Shown here piece after piece: positions 16,746 to 25,377 of a stretch of 64,000 bases of DNA (the stretch's first letter is position 1; every line of letters starts with the position of its first letter). Below the pieces are notes generated by a model. That model was not told the DNA's origin. It did not search any database and saw only the letters and a program-made list of their open reading frames with translations. Origin of the DNA: Ancylobacter sonchi (GTDB lineage Bacteria > Pseudomonadota > Alphaproteobacteria > Rhizobiales > Xanthobacteraceae); assembly GCF_018390695.1 (NCBI RefSeq), contig NZ_JAHBGF010000013.1:79784-143783 (forward strand), written 5' to 3'. The position numbers and the translations under genes were made by a program.

Positions 16746-17828
16746 TCAGCCGGAAACCGTGGGATAATCGGTGTAGCCCTGCGCGCCGCCGCCATAGAGC
16801 GTGGCCGGATTGAGCGGGGCGAGCGGGGCGCCGCTTTTCAGCCGTTCGACCAGATCGGGATTGGCGATGAAATTGTGGCCGAAGGCGAACAGGTCGGCTT
16901 TGCCCTCGGCAAGGCGGGACTTGGCCAGCTCAAGATCATAGCCGTTGTTGGCGATGTAGGTATTGCGGAACTTCTTGCGCAGTGCATCGAAATCGAACGG
17001 CCTTGCATCGCGCGGCCCGCTTGTCGCGCCCTCGACCACGTGAATGTAGGCGATGCCGAGCCGATCGAGAGCTTCCACGACATGGTTGAACTGCGGTTGC
17101 TCGTCTTTCGACGGGACGATGCCGCTTGCCGGCGACGCTGGTGAGAGGCGGACGCCCGTGCGCTGCGCGCCGATCTCGCTTACCACCGTAGCGGTCACGT
17201 CGATCAGCAGCCGGGCGCGGTTCTCGATCGAACCGCCATAGGCGTCGGTGCGGACATTGGCGGTTTCGCGCAGGAACTGGTCGAGCAGATAGCCGTTCGC
17301 GCCGTGCACCTCGACCCCGTCGAAACCGGCCTCGATCGCATTGGCGGCGGCCTTACGGAAATCCTCGACGATGCCCGGAATCTCCTCCAGATCCAGCGCG
17401 CGCGGCTCAGACACATCGGCAAATCCGTTGTTCACGAATGTCTTGGTCTCGGCGCGGATCGCCGAGGGCGCGACCGGGGCTTCACCGCCATGAAGATCGA
17501 CATGGCTAACGCGGCCGACATGCCAGAGCTGGACGAAGATGCGACCGCCCTTGGCATGAACCGCATCGGTCACCGGGCGCCAGCCTGCGATCTGCTCGGG
17601 CGTGTAGATCCCGGGCGTGTTCTGATAGCCTTGAGCCTGCTTCGAGACTTGGGTGGCCTCGGTGATGATGAGCCCGGCGCTGGCGCGCTGGGCATAATAG
17701 TCTGCCGCAAACGGGCTCGGCACGAGGTCAGAGCCGGCACGGTTCCGGGTCAGCGGCGCCATGACGATGCGGTTAAACAGATTTAGCGGGCCGAGTTTGT
17801 ACGGCTCGAAGAGCGAGGGGGTGGACAT
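16746..17828 (-). CDS. Old yellow enzyme-family alkene reductase (NemA-like)
   Basis: 360-aa FMN-dependent TIM-barrel ene-reductase. The family hallmarks are LFNRIVMAPLTRNRAG, QLWHVGRVSH, the EVHGANGYLLDQFL block with the substrate-binding His-Gly-Ala-Asn, the SIENRARLL phosphate-region motif and the C-terminal GHNFIANPDLVERL. NemA-type enzymes reduce activated C=C bonds and nitro compounds with NAD(P)H and are often induced through TetR repressors (NemR) by electrophiles. Here a divergent TetR gene lies one gene upstream, which fits electrophile-inducible control. Confidence 0.94.
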   Translation of the reverse strand: MSTPSLFEPYKLGPLNLFNRIVMAPLTRNRAGSDLVPSPFAADYYAQRASAGLIITEATQVSKQAQGYQNTPGIYTPEQIAGWRPVTDAVHAKGGRIFVQLWHVGRVSHVDLHGGEAPVAPSAIRAETKTFVNNGFADVSEPRALDLEEIPGIVEDFRKAAANAIEAGFDGVEVHGANGYLLDQFLRETANVRTDAYGGSIENRARLLIDVTATVVSEIGAQRTGVRLSPASPASGIVPSKDEQPQFNHVVEALDRLGIAYIHVVEGATSGPRDARPFDFDALRKKFRNTYIANNGYDLELAKSRLAEGKADLFAFGHNFIANPDLVERLKSGAPLAPLNPATLYGGGAQGYTDYPTVSG

Positions 17829-17885
17829 GTCGCGTTTCTCTCGTGAGGCTGTTTCGTTCGATCACCGGAGTGGCTGCGCGACGGC

Positions 17886-18674
17886 TCAGACGCCCGCGCG
17901 GTAGCGCTCGGCGGGAAGTGCGTTCCGGTAGTTCGGCAGCATGGCCTGGCGCGCGGCCTGAAGCGCGTCCCACTGCCCGGCATCGGGAAGCGGCGGGATG
18001 GTGACGGGTTCGCGGCGGTCGAAGCCCACCAGCGCCGCATCGACCAAGTCGCCTATCTCCATCACACCGGAGAACGTGCTGAGGTCGGCGCCGACATGGT
18101 CCCAGATCTCCGTCCGCGTCGTGGCGGGAAGCACGGCCTGGACGTAGACGCCCTTCGGGCCGAGTTCGAGGCTGAGCCCCTGCGACAGGAACAGAACGAA
18201 GGCCTTGGTCGCACCGTAGACGCTCATGCCGAACTCCGGCGCCAGACCGACCACGGAGCCGATATTGACGATCGCGCCTTCGCCGGCCTTTGCAAGTCGC
18301 GGAGTGATGGCGCTGGCCAGCCGCAAGACCGCGGTGGTGTTGAGCGCCAGCAGTTGCGCAACGGTATCGGTGCTCTGCTCGATGAAGCTGCCGCCGATGG
18401 CGGTTCCGGCATTGTTGATCAGGATCCCGATGCGCGCGTCGTCGCGCAGCCTCGTCTCCACCGCCGCCAGATCGGCGGGCTGCGTAAGATCGGCCTTGAT
18501 GATGTCGACCGACACACCCGTCTCCTGACGCAGCCGGTCCGCCAGGGCTTCCATGCGCCCGGTGTTACGGGCGACCAGCACCAGATCGTGGCCGCGCCGC
18601 GCGAAGCGCTCGGCATAGGCCGCACCGATGCCGGTGGAGGCGCCGGTAATGAGGACGGACGGTTTGGCGGTCAT
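17886..18674 (-). CDS. Short-chain dehydrogenase/reductase
   Basis: 262-aa classical SDR. The NAD(P) motif is TGASTGIG near the N-terminus, NNAG is present (ILINNAGTAIGG), and the catalytic set is Ser in VNIGSVVG with YGATK as the YxxxK motif. The start is the ATG of MTAKPSVLITG, preceded by AAAGGGC; upstream in-frame ATGs would place unrelated residues in the promoter region. It is the first gene of the minus-strand operon (SDR, OYE, two MDRs, hydrolase, MaoC) and divergent from the TetR gene. The substrate is unknown. Confidence 0.91.
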   Translation of the reverse strand: MTAKPSVLITGASTGIGAAYAERFARRGHDLVLVARNTGRMEALADRLRQETGVSVDIIKADLTQPADLAAVETRLRDDARIGILINNAGTAIGGSFIEQSTDTVAQLLALNTTAVLRLASAITPRLAKAGEGAIVNIGSVVGLAPEFGMSVYGATKAFVLFLSQGLSLELGPKGVYVQAVLPATTRTEIWDHVGADLSTFSGVMEIGDLVDAALVGFDRREPVTIPPLPDAGQWDALQAARQAMLPNYRNALPAERYRAGV

Positions 18675-18708
18675 GGCATTGCCCTTTCGCGGCATCGAAA
18701 CTATATTC

Positions 18709-18758
18709 ATGACAATCATCATCAATGGGCGTAAATATGATCATCGTCATCAAAATGT
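18709..18758. promoter_or_regulatory. Candidate TetR operator region
   Basis: AT-rich divergent intergenic region containing two related direct segments, ATGACAATCATCATCAATG at 18709-18727 and a similar one starting ATGATCATCGTCATCAA at 18738-18758, with ATGATCAT being itself a palindrome. Placed between the SDR and TetR starts, it is the natural site for autoregulation. Binding is inferred. Confidence 0.4.
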
Positions 18759-18782
18759 CAATGCCGAACGGAGACCCCGGGA

Positions 18783-19367
18783 ATGAAAGTGAGCCAGGAT
18801 CAGAAGGCGCAGAACCGCAGTCGCATCCTGACTGAGGCAGGACGCCTGTTCCGCGAGAAGGGTTTCGATGCCGTGAGCGTCGCCGAGGTGATGAAGGCTG
18901 CCGGGATGACCCATGGCGGCTTCTACGGGCACTTCCAGTCGAAGGACGATCTGGTCGCCCAGACCATCGCGCATGCCGTCGGCAGCCAGTCCGTGATCGA
19001 CGATCTCAGCGCCTGGATCGACATCTATCTCTCGGACCCCCACCGTGAGCATCCGGATCTGGGCTGCCCGATGGCCGCCCTAGCGGGCTTCATGCGGCAA
19101 CAGGCCCCCGCGGCACGCGCGTCCATGGCCCAGGTCCTCGCCGCGCAGATCGCCACTCTCACAGACATCATGCCGGGTGAGGATCTCGCCAAGCGCCGCC
19201 GGGCGGCCATCGGCAGTTGGTCGGCAATGGTCGGCGCGCTCATCCTCGCCCGATCGATCGATAGCCCCGCGTTGTCGGACGAACTCTTGTCCGAGACTCG
19301 GGCCTGGATCGACGACAGAAAGGCGCCCGACAAACCCAGCCCGGCGCAGAAGGGCCGCGCGGCATGA
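18783..19367 (+). CDS. TetR/AcrR-family transcriptional regulator
   Basis: 194-aa repressor. The N-terminal helix-turn-helix is classic: RSRILTEAGRLFREKGFDAVSVAEVMKAAGMTHGGFYGHFQSKDDLVAQ. The C-terminal ligand domain contains a single Cys in DLGCPMAAL, a feature shared by NemR/TetR_C-type regulators of electrophile-responsive reductases. It is divergent from the reductase operon that includes an OYE enzyme, so it likely represses that operon and is relieved by reactive or aromatic compounds. Regulation by Cys modification is speculation. Confidence 0.92.
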   Translation: MKVSQDQKAQNRSRILTEAGRLFREKGFDAVSVAEVMKAAGMTHGGFYGHFQSKDDLVAQTIAHAVGSQSVIDDLSAWIDIYLSDPHREHPDLGCPMAALAGFMRQQAPAARASMAQVLAAQIATLTDIMPGEDLAKRRRAAIGSWSAMVGALILARSIDSPALSDELLSETRAWIDDRKAPDKPSPAQKGRAA

Positions 19368-19741
19368 ATATGCGGGCATTAAGCGTTAGCGTGGAATCGG
19401 CGGGAATATCGGGTTATCGACGGTAAGTCGTTCGCCCAAAAAGCGATCTGGACTCGATCCGCGATCTCCATACAGGCCAGCAGCCGTGATGATGGCTGCA
19501 TCAACAGGCCGGACACACGGAAGCACCTGAACCCGCGCAACATGCCTCAAAAACCTCTTGCATCCAACAGGGCGTCCACACACGGACATTAGCGAGGTGG
19601 GGCACGTCGGCACCTTTGCGCCATCATCTCGGTCATTGATCTGGTGACGACCGCGGCCCAAAAGCATGCGTAATCGGGCGGACCCGCGAGGGTTCAAGCT
19701 CCCGTTAGGATCTTGGCAGATCCAAGAGGGAGGAATTAGCG
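19368..19741. other. Gene-free stretch with dispersed repeats, ahead of an IS110 gene
   Basis: No supported gene. Positions 19396-19424 match 2991-3019 (24/29). The block at about 19601-19666 is repeated, in opposite orientation, at 58314-58410: 19601-19624 matches 58314-58337 at 23/24, and the neighbouring part around ACCAGATCAATGACCGAGAT matches near 58375-58394. The final bases AAGAGGGAGGAATTAGCG give the IS110 transposase its ribosome-binding site. The stretch may be the left part of the IS110-type element. Confidence 0.5.
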
Positions 19742-20515
19742 ATGTTCTACGCTGCGTTGGACGTGTCGCTGCGCTCGGTGGCGATCTGCATCATCGACCA
19801 TGACGGGAAGATTTGCCTTGAGCGCTCGGTGCGCTCCGACGTTCCCGATGTCCTTCTTTGCCTCGCGGGGTTCGATCAACCCATCCACCAGGTCGGGTTT
19901 GAGGCCGGTGCGCTGACACAGCCCATCACGTACGGACTGACGGAGGCTGGCTACGACGTCGTCTGCATGGAAGCGCGTCAGGTCGCGGCTGCGCTTTCGG
20001 CCATGCGGAACAAGACGGACAAGCACGACGCCCGTGGCATCGCCCAGATTCTCCGATCGGGGTGGTACAGCCGGGTGCATGTGAAGAGCGTCGAGAGCCA
20101 CCACATGCGAGCGCTGCTGACCAGCCGCAAGGTGATGCAGCGCAAGTGCATCGACCTCGAGAACGAGATCCGCGGCCTGCTGCGGATCTTCGGCGTCGTC
20201 CTGCCTATCCGGCTATCCCGCGGCGCTTTCGATGTCGCTGTTCGCGAGACGATCGAGACCGACCCTGCGCTCAGCCATGCGCTCCTGCCAATGCTGGAGG
20301 CGCGGGCGATGCTCTTCGAGACCTTCACCGAGCTTGATCGGCGGGTGAAGCGGGCTGCGCGCGAAGACGCGATCTGTCGGCGCTTCATGACCGTGCCGGG
20401 CGTTGGTGAGATCACCGCCCTGAGCTTCAAGGCTGCCGTGGACGATCCTGCCCGCTTCAAGAGCTCTCGCACGGTCGGAGCTCACTTCGGGCTGACACGT
20501 CCGCTTCCCGGTTGA
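19742..20515 (+). pseudogene. IS110-family transposase, 3'-truncated
   Basis: 257 residues of a DEDD-type transposase that is normally about 340-400 aa. The N-terminal RuvC-like domain is complete (ALDVSLRSVAICIID, GFEAGALTQ, DKHDARGIAQILRSGWY), and the start of the Transposase_20 domain is visible (MTVPGVGEITALSFKAAVDDPARF, VGAHFGLT). After GLT the family sequence is lost and a foreign stop follows within a few codons. The C-terminal part with the conserved catalytic Ser is missing, so the protein should be inactive. The break coincides with a 34-bp palindromic repeat at 20499. Confidence 0.88.
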
Positions 20516-20532
20516 AGTCGCCAATAGCGGAC
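20499..20532. repeat. 34-bp dispersed repeat with inverted ends, copy 1
   Basis: Begins GTCCGCT and ends AGCGGAC, so its ends form an inverted repeat. A related 35-bp unit in opposite orientation is at 33910-33944 (roughly 80% identical after reverse complementing). Copy 1 sits precisely where IS110 transposase homology ends. Confidence 0.55.
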
Positions 20533-20599
20533 GATCTGCTATCGGCCCCAAACCGGCCATTCGTTGTGTTAGGAGCGAATTTCTGCTTCTGGCGGATAC

Positions 20600-22125
20600 C
20601 GTTGAAAAACTCGGCATTGCTGCGGGGGTGAAGTCCTGATTCAGTCGTCCTTGGCGATAGAGGGCGAAGCTGATGATGGGCGAGCGGGCGATGGCGCAGG
20701 AGGCGCTGTTCTACGAGTTCAGCCTCGAACGCCACGTGCCGGTCAGTCACTTGATCCGGGCGATCGACCGGTTCGTCGATTTGTCTGGCATTCGTGCGCA
20801 TCTGCGGCCTTTCTACAGCGACATGGGCCGTCCTTCCGTCGACCCGGAACTGATGATCCGGATGCTGCTCGTCGGCTATTGCTTCGGCATCCGTTCGGAG
20901 CGGCGGCTGTGCGAGGAGGTGCATCTCAACCTCGCTTATCGCTGGTTCTGCCGGCTCGGCCTCGAAGGATCAGTTCCCGATCACTCAACTTTCTCGAAGA
21001 ACCGGCACGGCCGCTTCCGCGATAGCGATCTGCTGCGCGAGTTGTTCGAGGCCACGGTCCGGCGCTGCATCGAGGAAGGCCTGGTGGGTGGTGAAGGTTT
21101 CGCCGTCGATGCCAGCCTGATCAAGGCGGATGCGAACAAGCAGCGCTCCGCCGAGGGCTCGGAGGAGGTCGAGTGGAACACCCTCGCCGAAAGCCGCCGC
21201 TCGGTTCGGGAATATCTCGACACGCTCGACGAGGCGGCCTGGGGTGCGGCCAGCGAGGTGAAGCCGAAGTTCGTCTCAAGGTCCGATCCAGCGGCACAAT
21301 GGACTGGAGCCCTGAAGGGACATGCCTTCTTCGCCTATGCCACGAATTATCTGATCGATCTCGACCACGCCGTCATCGTCGATGTCGAAGCTTGCCGCGC
21401 CATCCGGCAAGCCGAGGTCGGGGCGGCCCGTACCATGATCAAACGTACGCAGGACCGGTTCGACCTCTGGCCTGCACGCCTCGCCGCCGACAGTGCCTAC
21501 GGCTGCGCGGAGAACCTCGCCTGGCTGGTCCACGAGCGCGGGATCGAGCCCCACATCCCGGTGTTCGACAAATCCGAGCGCCAGGACGGCTCCTTCAGCC
21601 GGTCCGACTTCACCTATGATCGCAATACCGACGCCTATGTCTGTCCTGCCGGCAAGCTGTTGCGGCAGCGACAGAAGGCCTATCGAACGCCGCGGCCGCT
21701 GGTCGATGATGACGGCATGATGCGCTACCGCGCCAGCAAGCTGGACTGCGACGCCTGCTCGTTGAAGCCCCGGTGCTGTCCCAATACGCCCGCTCGCAAG
21801 ATCCCACGCTCGATCCACGAGGGCGCCCGCGATATGGCACGGGACATCGCCGCCACCGACGCCTATGTCACCTCACGACGGCAGCGCAAGAAGGTCGAAA
21901 TGCTCTTCGCCCATCTCAAACGCATCCTGAAGCTCGATCGGCTGCGATTACGCGGCCCGAACGGTGCTCGCGACGAGTTCCACCTCGCCGCCGCAGCCCA
22001 GAACCTCAGGAAGCTCGCCAAGCTCCTCCCGAATGGGACGCAAGCCACGGGAGCCTGAGAAGGAGAGGTTGCACGCCCGACGCGAGCGGTGATGTCACCG
22101 CCTTCCAGCACCGACTTTTTCAACG
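20600..22125 (+). mobile_element. IS1182-family insertion sequence, apparently complete
   Basis: One transposase gene bounded by inverted repeats: CGTTGAAAAACTCGG at 20600-20614 and its near-complement CCGACTTTTTCAACG at 22111-22125 (14/15 pairs). The exact outer ends may extend a few bases further, and I see no obvious target duplication. A degraded relative is at 1892-2535 on the opposite strand. Confidence 0.8.
20673..22058 (+). CDS. IS1182-family transposase
   Basis: 461-aa DDE transposase. The N-terminal domain shows VPVSHLIRAIDRFVDLS and GRPSVDPELMIRMLLVGYCFGIRSERRLCEEVHLNLAYRWFC; the catalytic region includes FAVDASLIKADAN and a second acidic block around LAADSAYGC; the C-terminal portion has a Cys-rich CDACSLKPRCCPNTPARKI and MLFAHLKRILKLDRLRLRG with the final Glu of the triad nearby. 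Length and organisation are normal and no interruption is seen, so the element may be active. Translation can start at either of two ATGs, 20673 or 20691. Confidence 0.92.
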   Translation: MMGERAMAQEALFYEFSLERHVPVSHLIRAIDRFVDLSGIRAHLRPFYSDMGRPSVDPELMIRMLLVGYCFGIRSERRLCEEVHLNLAYRWFCRLGLEGSVPDHSTFSKNRHGRFRDSDLLRELFEATVRRCIEEGLVGGEGFAVDASLIKADANKQRSAEGSEEVEWNTLAESRRSVREYLDTLDEAAWGAASEVKPKFVSRSDPAAQWTGALKGHAFFAYATNYLIDLDHAVIVDVEACRAIRQAEVGAARTMIKRTQDRFDLWPARLAADSAYGCAENLAWLVHERGIEPHIPVFDKSERQDGSFSRSDFTYDRNTDAYVCPAGKLLRQRQKAYRTPRPLVDDDGMMRYRASKLDCDACSLKPRCCPNTPARKIPRSIHEGARDMARDIAATDAYVTSRRQRKKVEMLFAHLKRILKLDRLRLRGPNGARDEFHLAAAAQNLRKLAKLLPNGTQATGA

Positions 22126-22153
22126 ACATCGGCGCTTCCCGTCCATGGGTCGC

Positions 22154-22981
22154 CTACGCCGTCGCGTCCCAATCTGGCGCGAAGGGCGGGCGCACGAAAC
22201 GCTGGTCCTTCGGGAGCGCGGCAATGGCGGCGCGGTCCTCTGCGTCGAGGCGGATAGTGAGGGCATCGAGATTGGCTCGCTGGCTCTCGGCACGGGCGGC
22301 CTTGGGGATGACCGCGACCCCCGGCTGGTCCAGCAGCCAGGCTATCGCCATCTGCGCGGCGCTGCGGCCATGCTTGGCGCCGAGCGCGGCCAGCGTCGGA
22401 TCATTCGCTGCCCGCCCCTGCGCCAGTGGTGCATAGGCGGTCAGTGGAATGCCCTTCTGCCGGAGGTAGGCCAGCATCGGCGCCTGCGATAGGAACGGGT
22501 GATATTCCAGCTGCACGCTCGCGATCGGCGCGCCAATCTCCTCCACGGCACGACGAAGCATCGGCAGGTTGAAGTTGCACACGCCGATCGCCCGCGTCAG
22601 GCGACGCTCGCGCAGCGACATCAGCGCGTCCAACGTCGCCGCCATGTCCATGTCCCGCGAGGGCCAATGGATCATGTAGAGGTCGACATGATCGAGACTG
22701 AGCTTGCGCAGGCTGGCGTCGAACGCGCGATGCAGCGCCTCCGGTGCGAGCTGGTCGTGCCAGACCTTGGTGGTGACAAAGAGTTCGTCCCGCGCGACGC
22801 CGACACTTGCGATGGCGGCGCCGACGGCAGTCTCGTTCTCATACATCGCCGCCGTGTCGATATGCCGGTAGCCGAGCGCGATGGCGCTTTCGACCACAGG
22901 CTGGGCGTCGGCGCCGGGCATGCGGAACGTGCCGAAACCGAGACGGGGGATGGCGACGCCCTGCGTGGTGATGGTTTCCAT
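22154..22981 (-). CDS. Aldo/keto reductase (2,5-diketo-D-gluconate reductase type)
   Basis: 275-aa AKR of the DkgA/DkgB type. Catalytic residues are seen in HIDTAAMYENE (Asp, Tyr), FVTTKVW (Lys) and LYMIHWPS (His); the cofactor stretch is VAVIPKAARAESQRANLDAL. Known members reduce 2,5-diketo-D-gluconate, methylglyoxal and other aldehydes with NADPH. Last gene of a minus-strand operon after the NmrA-like and serine hydrolase genes; its 3' end lies 28 bp from the right inverted repeat of the IS1182 element. Confidence 0.93.
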   Translation of the reverse strand: METITTQGVAIPRLGFGTFRMPGADAQPVVESAIALGYRHIDTAAMYENETAVGAAIASVGVARDELFVTTKVWHDQLAPEALHRAFDASLRKLSLDHVDLYMIHWPSRDMDMAATLDALMSLRERRLTRAIGVCNFNLPMLRRAVEEIGAPIASVQLEYHPFLSQAPMLAYLRQKGIPLTAYAPLAQGRAANDPTLAALGAKHGRSAAQMAIAWLLDQPGVAVIPKAARAESQRANLDALTIRLDAEDRAAIAALPKDQRFVRPPFAPDWDATA

Positions 22982-23016
22982 GATCTTCTCCTATAGGTGC
23001 CTGCGGAGCCGGCGGC

Positions 23017-23898
23017 TCAGGCTGCAGACTTTCCGCGACCGGCTGCCACCATCTCGGCGATGACGCTTTCAATCTTGATGGACCCCTTCCGCGCCGCGCG
23101 GCCCTGATCGGCGAAGTCGATCCAGCCTTCATTGAAGCCGTCGATCATACGGACTCGAGGCTCCGGGTTGCGGGTGCCCTGCGCGCGAAAGAGGCTCTCC
23201 CATGTCTCGCGCGGCACGATCTCGACCGAGACAGGGCGCCCGAGCGCAACAGCGAAGGCGTGGGCAATATCGTTCGGGGAGACGCGGGCGGGACCCTCGA
23301 GCTCGACGACGCGCGTTCCACTCCAGTCCTCGCGCAGCAGGCTGGCGGCGGTGCGGCCGACGTCCTGCGTCGCGATCATCGGGAAGGGCTTGTCGGCGGG
23401 CTGCAGGAAGCTGCGCAGCACGCCTTCATCGCGCGCGGCGGGGATATCCCACTGCGCATTTTCCATGAACCAGCCGGGTCGCAGGAAGGTGACCGGCAGG
23501 CCGAGTGCGGCCACCGCCTCCTCCAGCAGCGTGCGCTGGGTCAGCAGGTTCTCATGCGGCGCGTCGGCGCCGATGGTCGACAGGCAGACGATTTTGGTGG
23601 GGCGAGCCTCTGTAAGAGCTTGCGTCACCGCCTCTATGACGCGACAGGCTTCGGGAAAGCCGGGCTCCGGGTCGAATTCCGACGGCGGCAGGATGAAGAC
23701 GCCCTCCGCATCCCTAAAGGCGGCGGCAAGGCTTGTCGCGTCATTCATTTCGGCGATGGCGACGGCGCAACCTCTGGCGCGCCACTCGGCCGCCTTGGCT
23801 TCGTCGCGCAGCACGGCCCGTACGGGCAGCTGCTCGGCGAGCAAGCTGCGCGCCAGTGCGCCGCCGACCTTGCCGGTGATTCCGGTGATGGCATACAT
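23017..23898 (-). CDS. NmrA-like NAD(P)-binding protein (atypical SDR)
   Basis: 293-aa Rossmann-fold protein. It opens MYAITGITGKVGGALARSLL, matching the GxxGxxG nucleotide motif of NmrA/QOR2-type atypical SDRs, and FLRPGWFMENAQW is the typical mid-protein motif. No Tyr-Lys catalytic pair is evident. Members act as redox sensors or NADPH quinone reductases. Gaps of 35 and 33 bp to its neighbours indicate an operon with the AKR and the serine hydrolase. Confidence 0.9.
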   Translation of the reverse strand: MYAITGITGKVGGALARSLLAEQLPVRAVLRDEAKAAEWRARGCAVAIAEMNDATSLAAAFRDAEGVFILPPSEFDPEPGFPEACRVIEAVTQALTEARPTKIVCLSTIGADAPHENLLTQRTLLEEAVAALGLPVTFLRPGWFMENAQWDIPAARDEGVLRSFLQPADKPFPMIATQDVGRTAASLLREDWSGTRVVELEGPARVSPNDIAHAFAVALGRPVSVEIVPRETWESLFRAQGTRNPEPRVRMIDGFNEGWIDFADQGRAARKGSIKIESVIAEMVAAGRGKSAA

Positions 23899-23931
23899 GG
23901 TGGTTCTCCAGTGGCATTGGGATCGCGCGGC

Positions 23932-25211
23932 TCAGGCGAGGCCGGCATAGAGTTCGCGCTCGAAGGCGCCGTAGAGGGCGACCACCCGCTCGTCGTAAAA
24001 CGGCAGGACCTGCGTGAAGAGTGCGCCGGTGACGTGCTTCACCGGGTCGATCCAGAAATAGCAATTGAGCAGGCCGGCCCAGGAGACGCTGCCGGCCGAA
24101 CGCCCGTTCGGGCCTGGCTCAGTGTTGATGTCGAACGACAGGCCCCATTTGTGCGGCTGGCCGGGAAACTGGTCGAAGCTGCGGGAGTAGCCCGGCTGCG
24201 CCGAGCGCATCTCGTGAACGTTCAGCTCGCCAATCTGGTTTAGCATCATCAGCGCCACCGTCTCGGGCCGCAGGATGCGCACGCCGCCCACTGCGCCGCC
24301 GTTCAGCAGCGCCTCCAGGAAGGCCATGTAGTCGCGCGGGGTCGAGAAGGCGCCGCCGCCGCCCATGAAGAATTCCGGCCGCTGCGGCATCTCGAACGGA
24401 CCGGGCTCCAGCCCGCCATCGGTGCCGCGGCTGTGGAAGGTCGCGACGCGCTTCTTCTGCGCACTTCCGATCAGGAAGCCGGAATCCTTCATGCCGAGCG
24501 GGTCGAAGATGTTCTCGCGGAAATACACCTCCAGCGACTGGTCGGAGACCGCCTCGACGAGCTTGCCGACCCAGTCCAGGCTGATGCCATATTCCCAGCG
24601 CTCGCCGGGATCGAATTCCAGCGGCGCGGTGAAGGCGGCGTTCTTGCAGGTGGCGATGTCCGGCATGCCGGTGACCTGCTGGTAGCGGGTCAGCGCTTCG
24701 CTCCAGATCGAATAGGTGAAGCCGGAGGTGTGGGTCAGCAGGTGGCGCACGGTGATCGCCCGCTTGGCGGGGCGAAGGCGCGGCGTGCCGTCAGCGGCAT
24801 AACCCTCGAGGACCTGGGGCACGGCCAGTTCCGGCAGGTATTTCGACGCTTCGTCATCGAGATTGATACGCCCCTGCTCGACCAGCTGCATGCAGGCCGT
24901 CGCGGTGAAGGCCTTGGTCATCGACAACAGCCAGAACACGGTGTCGACCGTCATCGGCGCTCCGGTTGCGGCGTTCGATGTGCCAAAGGTGCCCTCGTAG
25001 ACGAGGCCCTTGCGCGTCGCTGCCATGGCGACGACGCCGGCAACATCGTTGCGGGAGACACCGCCCCGCAGGGCGGCATCGATGCGCTCGCGCTCGGCAG
25101 GGAGGCGGCAGGTCGCGTCGCGGCAAAAGCCGGGCGGACGGCGTCGAGCGCCAGAAGTCCGCCCAGCAAGCCGCCGCGCTGGAGAATGGTTCTGCGAGTC
25201 ATCGGGTTCAT
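23932..25211 (-). pseudogene. Serine hydrolase (class C beta-lactamase/esterase family), frameshifted after its Tat signal
   Basis: Beta-lactamase-fold serine hydrolase, normally exported. The mature part reads DTVFWLLSMTKAFTATACMQL (SxxK nucleophile motif SMTK), HLLTHTSGFTYSIW, YGISLDWVGKLVEAV (Tyr motif YGIS) and a C-terminal GGGGAFSTPRDYMAFLEALL. A signal peptide MTRRTILQRGGLLGGLLALDAVRPAFAA with a twin-arginine lies just upstream but one frame away; the shift falls around 25095-25105, where one base seems missing. The ATG at 25211 has AAAGGAG in place. Either the gene is inactivated or the base was lost in sequencing. First gene of the operon, divergent from LysR. Confidence 0.82.
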
Positions 25212-25323
25212 CACCGGCTCCTTTCGGGGATCGCAAGAACGCGGCCTTTGGCTGCTCGCCCGCGATGGTGTTGCGATGAAGCGGTTCTACGCCGTGCCGC
25301 CGGGTGACTCACGCGCATTACTA

Positions 25324-25338
25324 TCAGTGCTATGCTGA
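25324..25338. promoter_or_regulatory. Candidate LysR operator
   Basis: TCAGTGCTATGCTGA, a TCAG-N7-CTGA dyad in the divergent region between the serine hydrolase operon and the LysR gene, 40 bp before the LysR start. Role inferred from position. Confidence 0.35.
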
Positions 25339-25377
25339 CTGAGGTTCACTCTTGGCCGACGACGGAGCGCGCGAGGC

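Noticed and set aside
19386..19697. Minus-strand 103-codon frame before the IS110 gene
   Set aside because: It coincides with the dispersed repeats shared with 2991 and 58314 and has no protein features.
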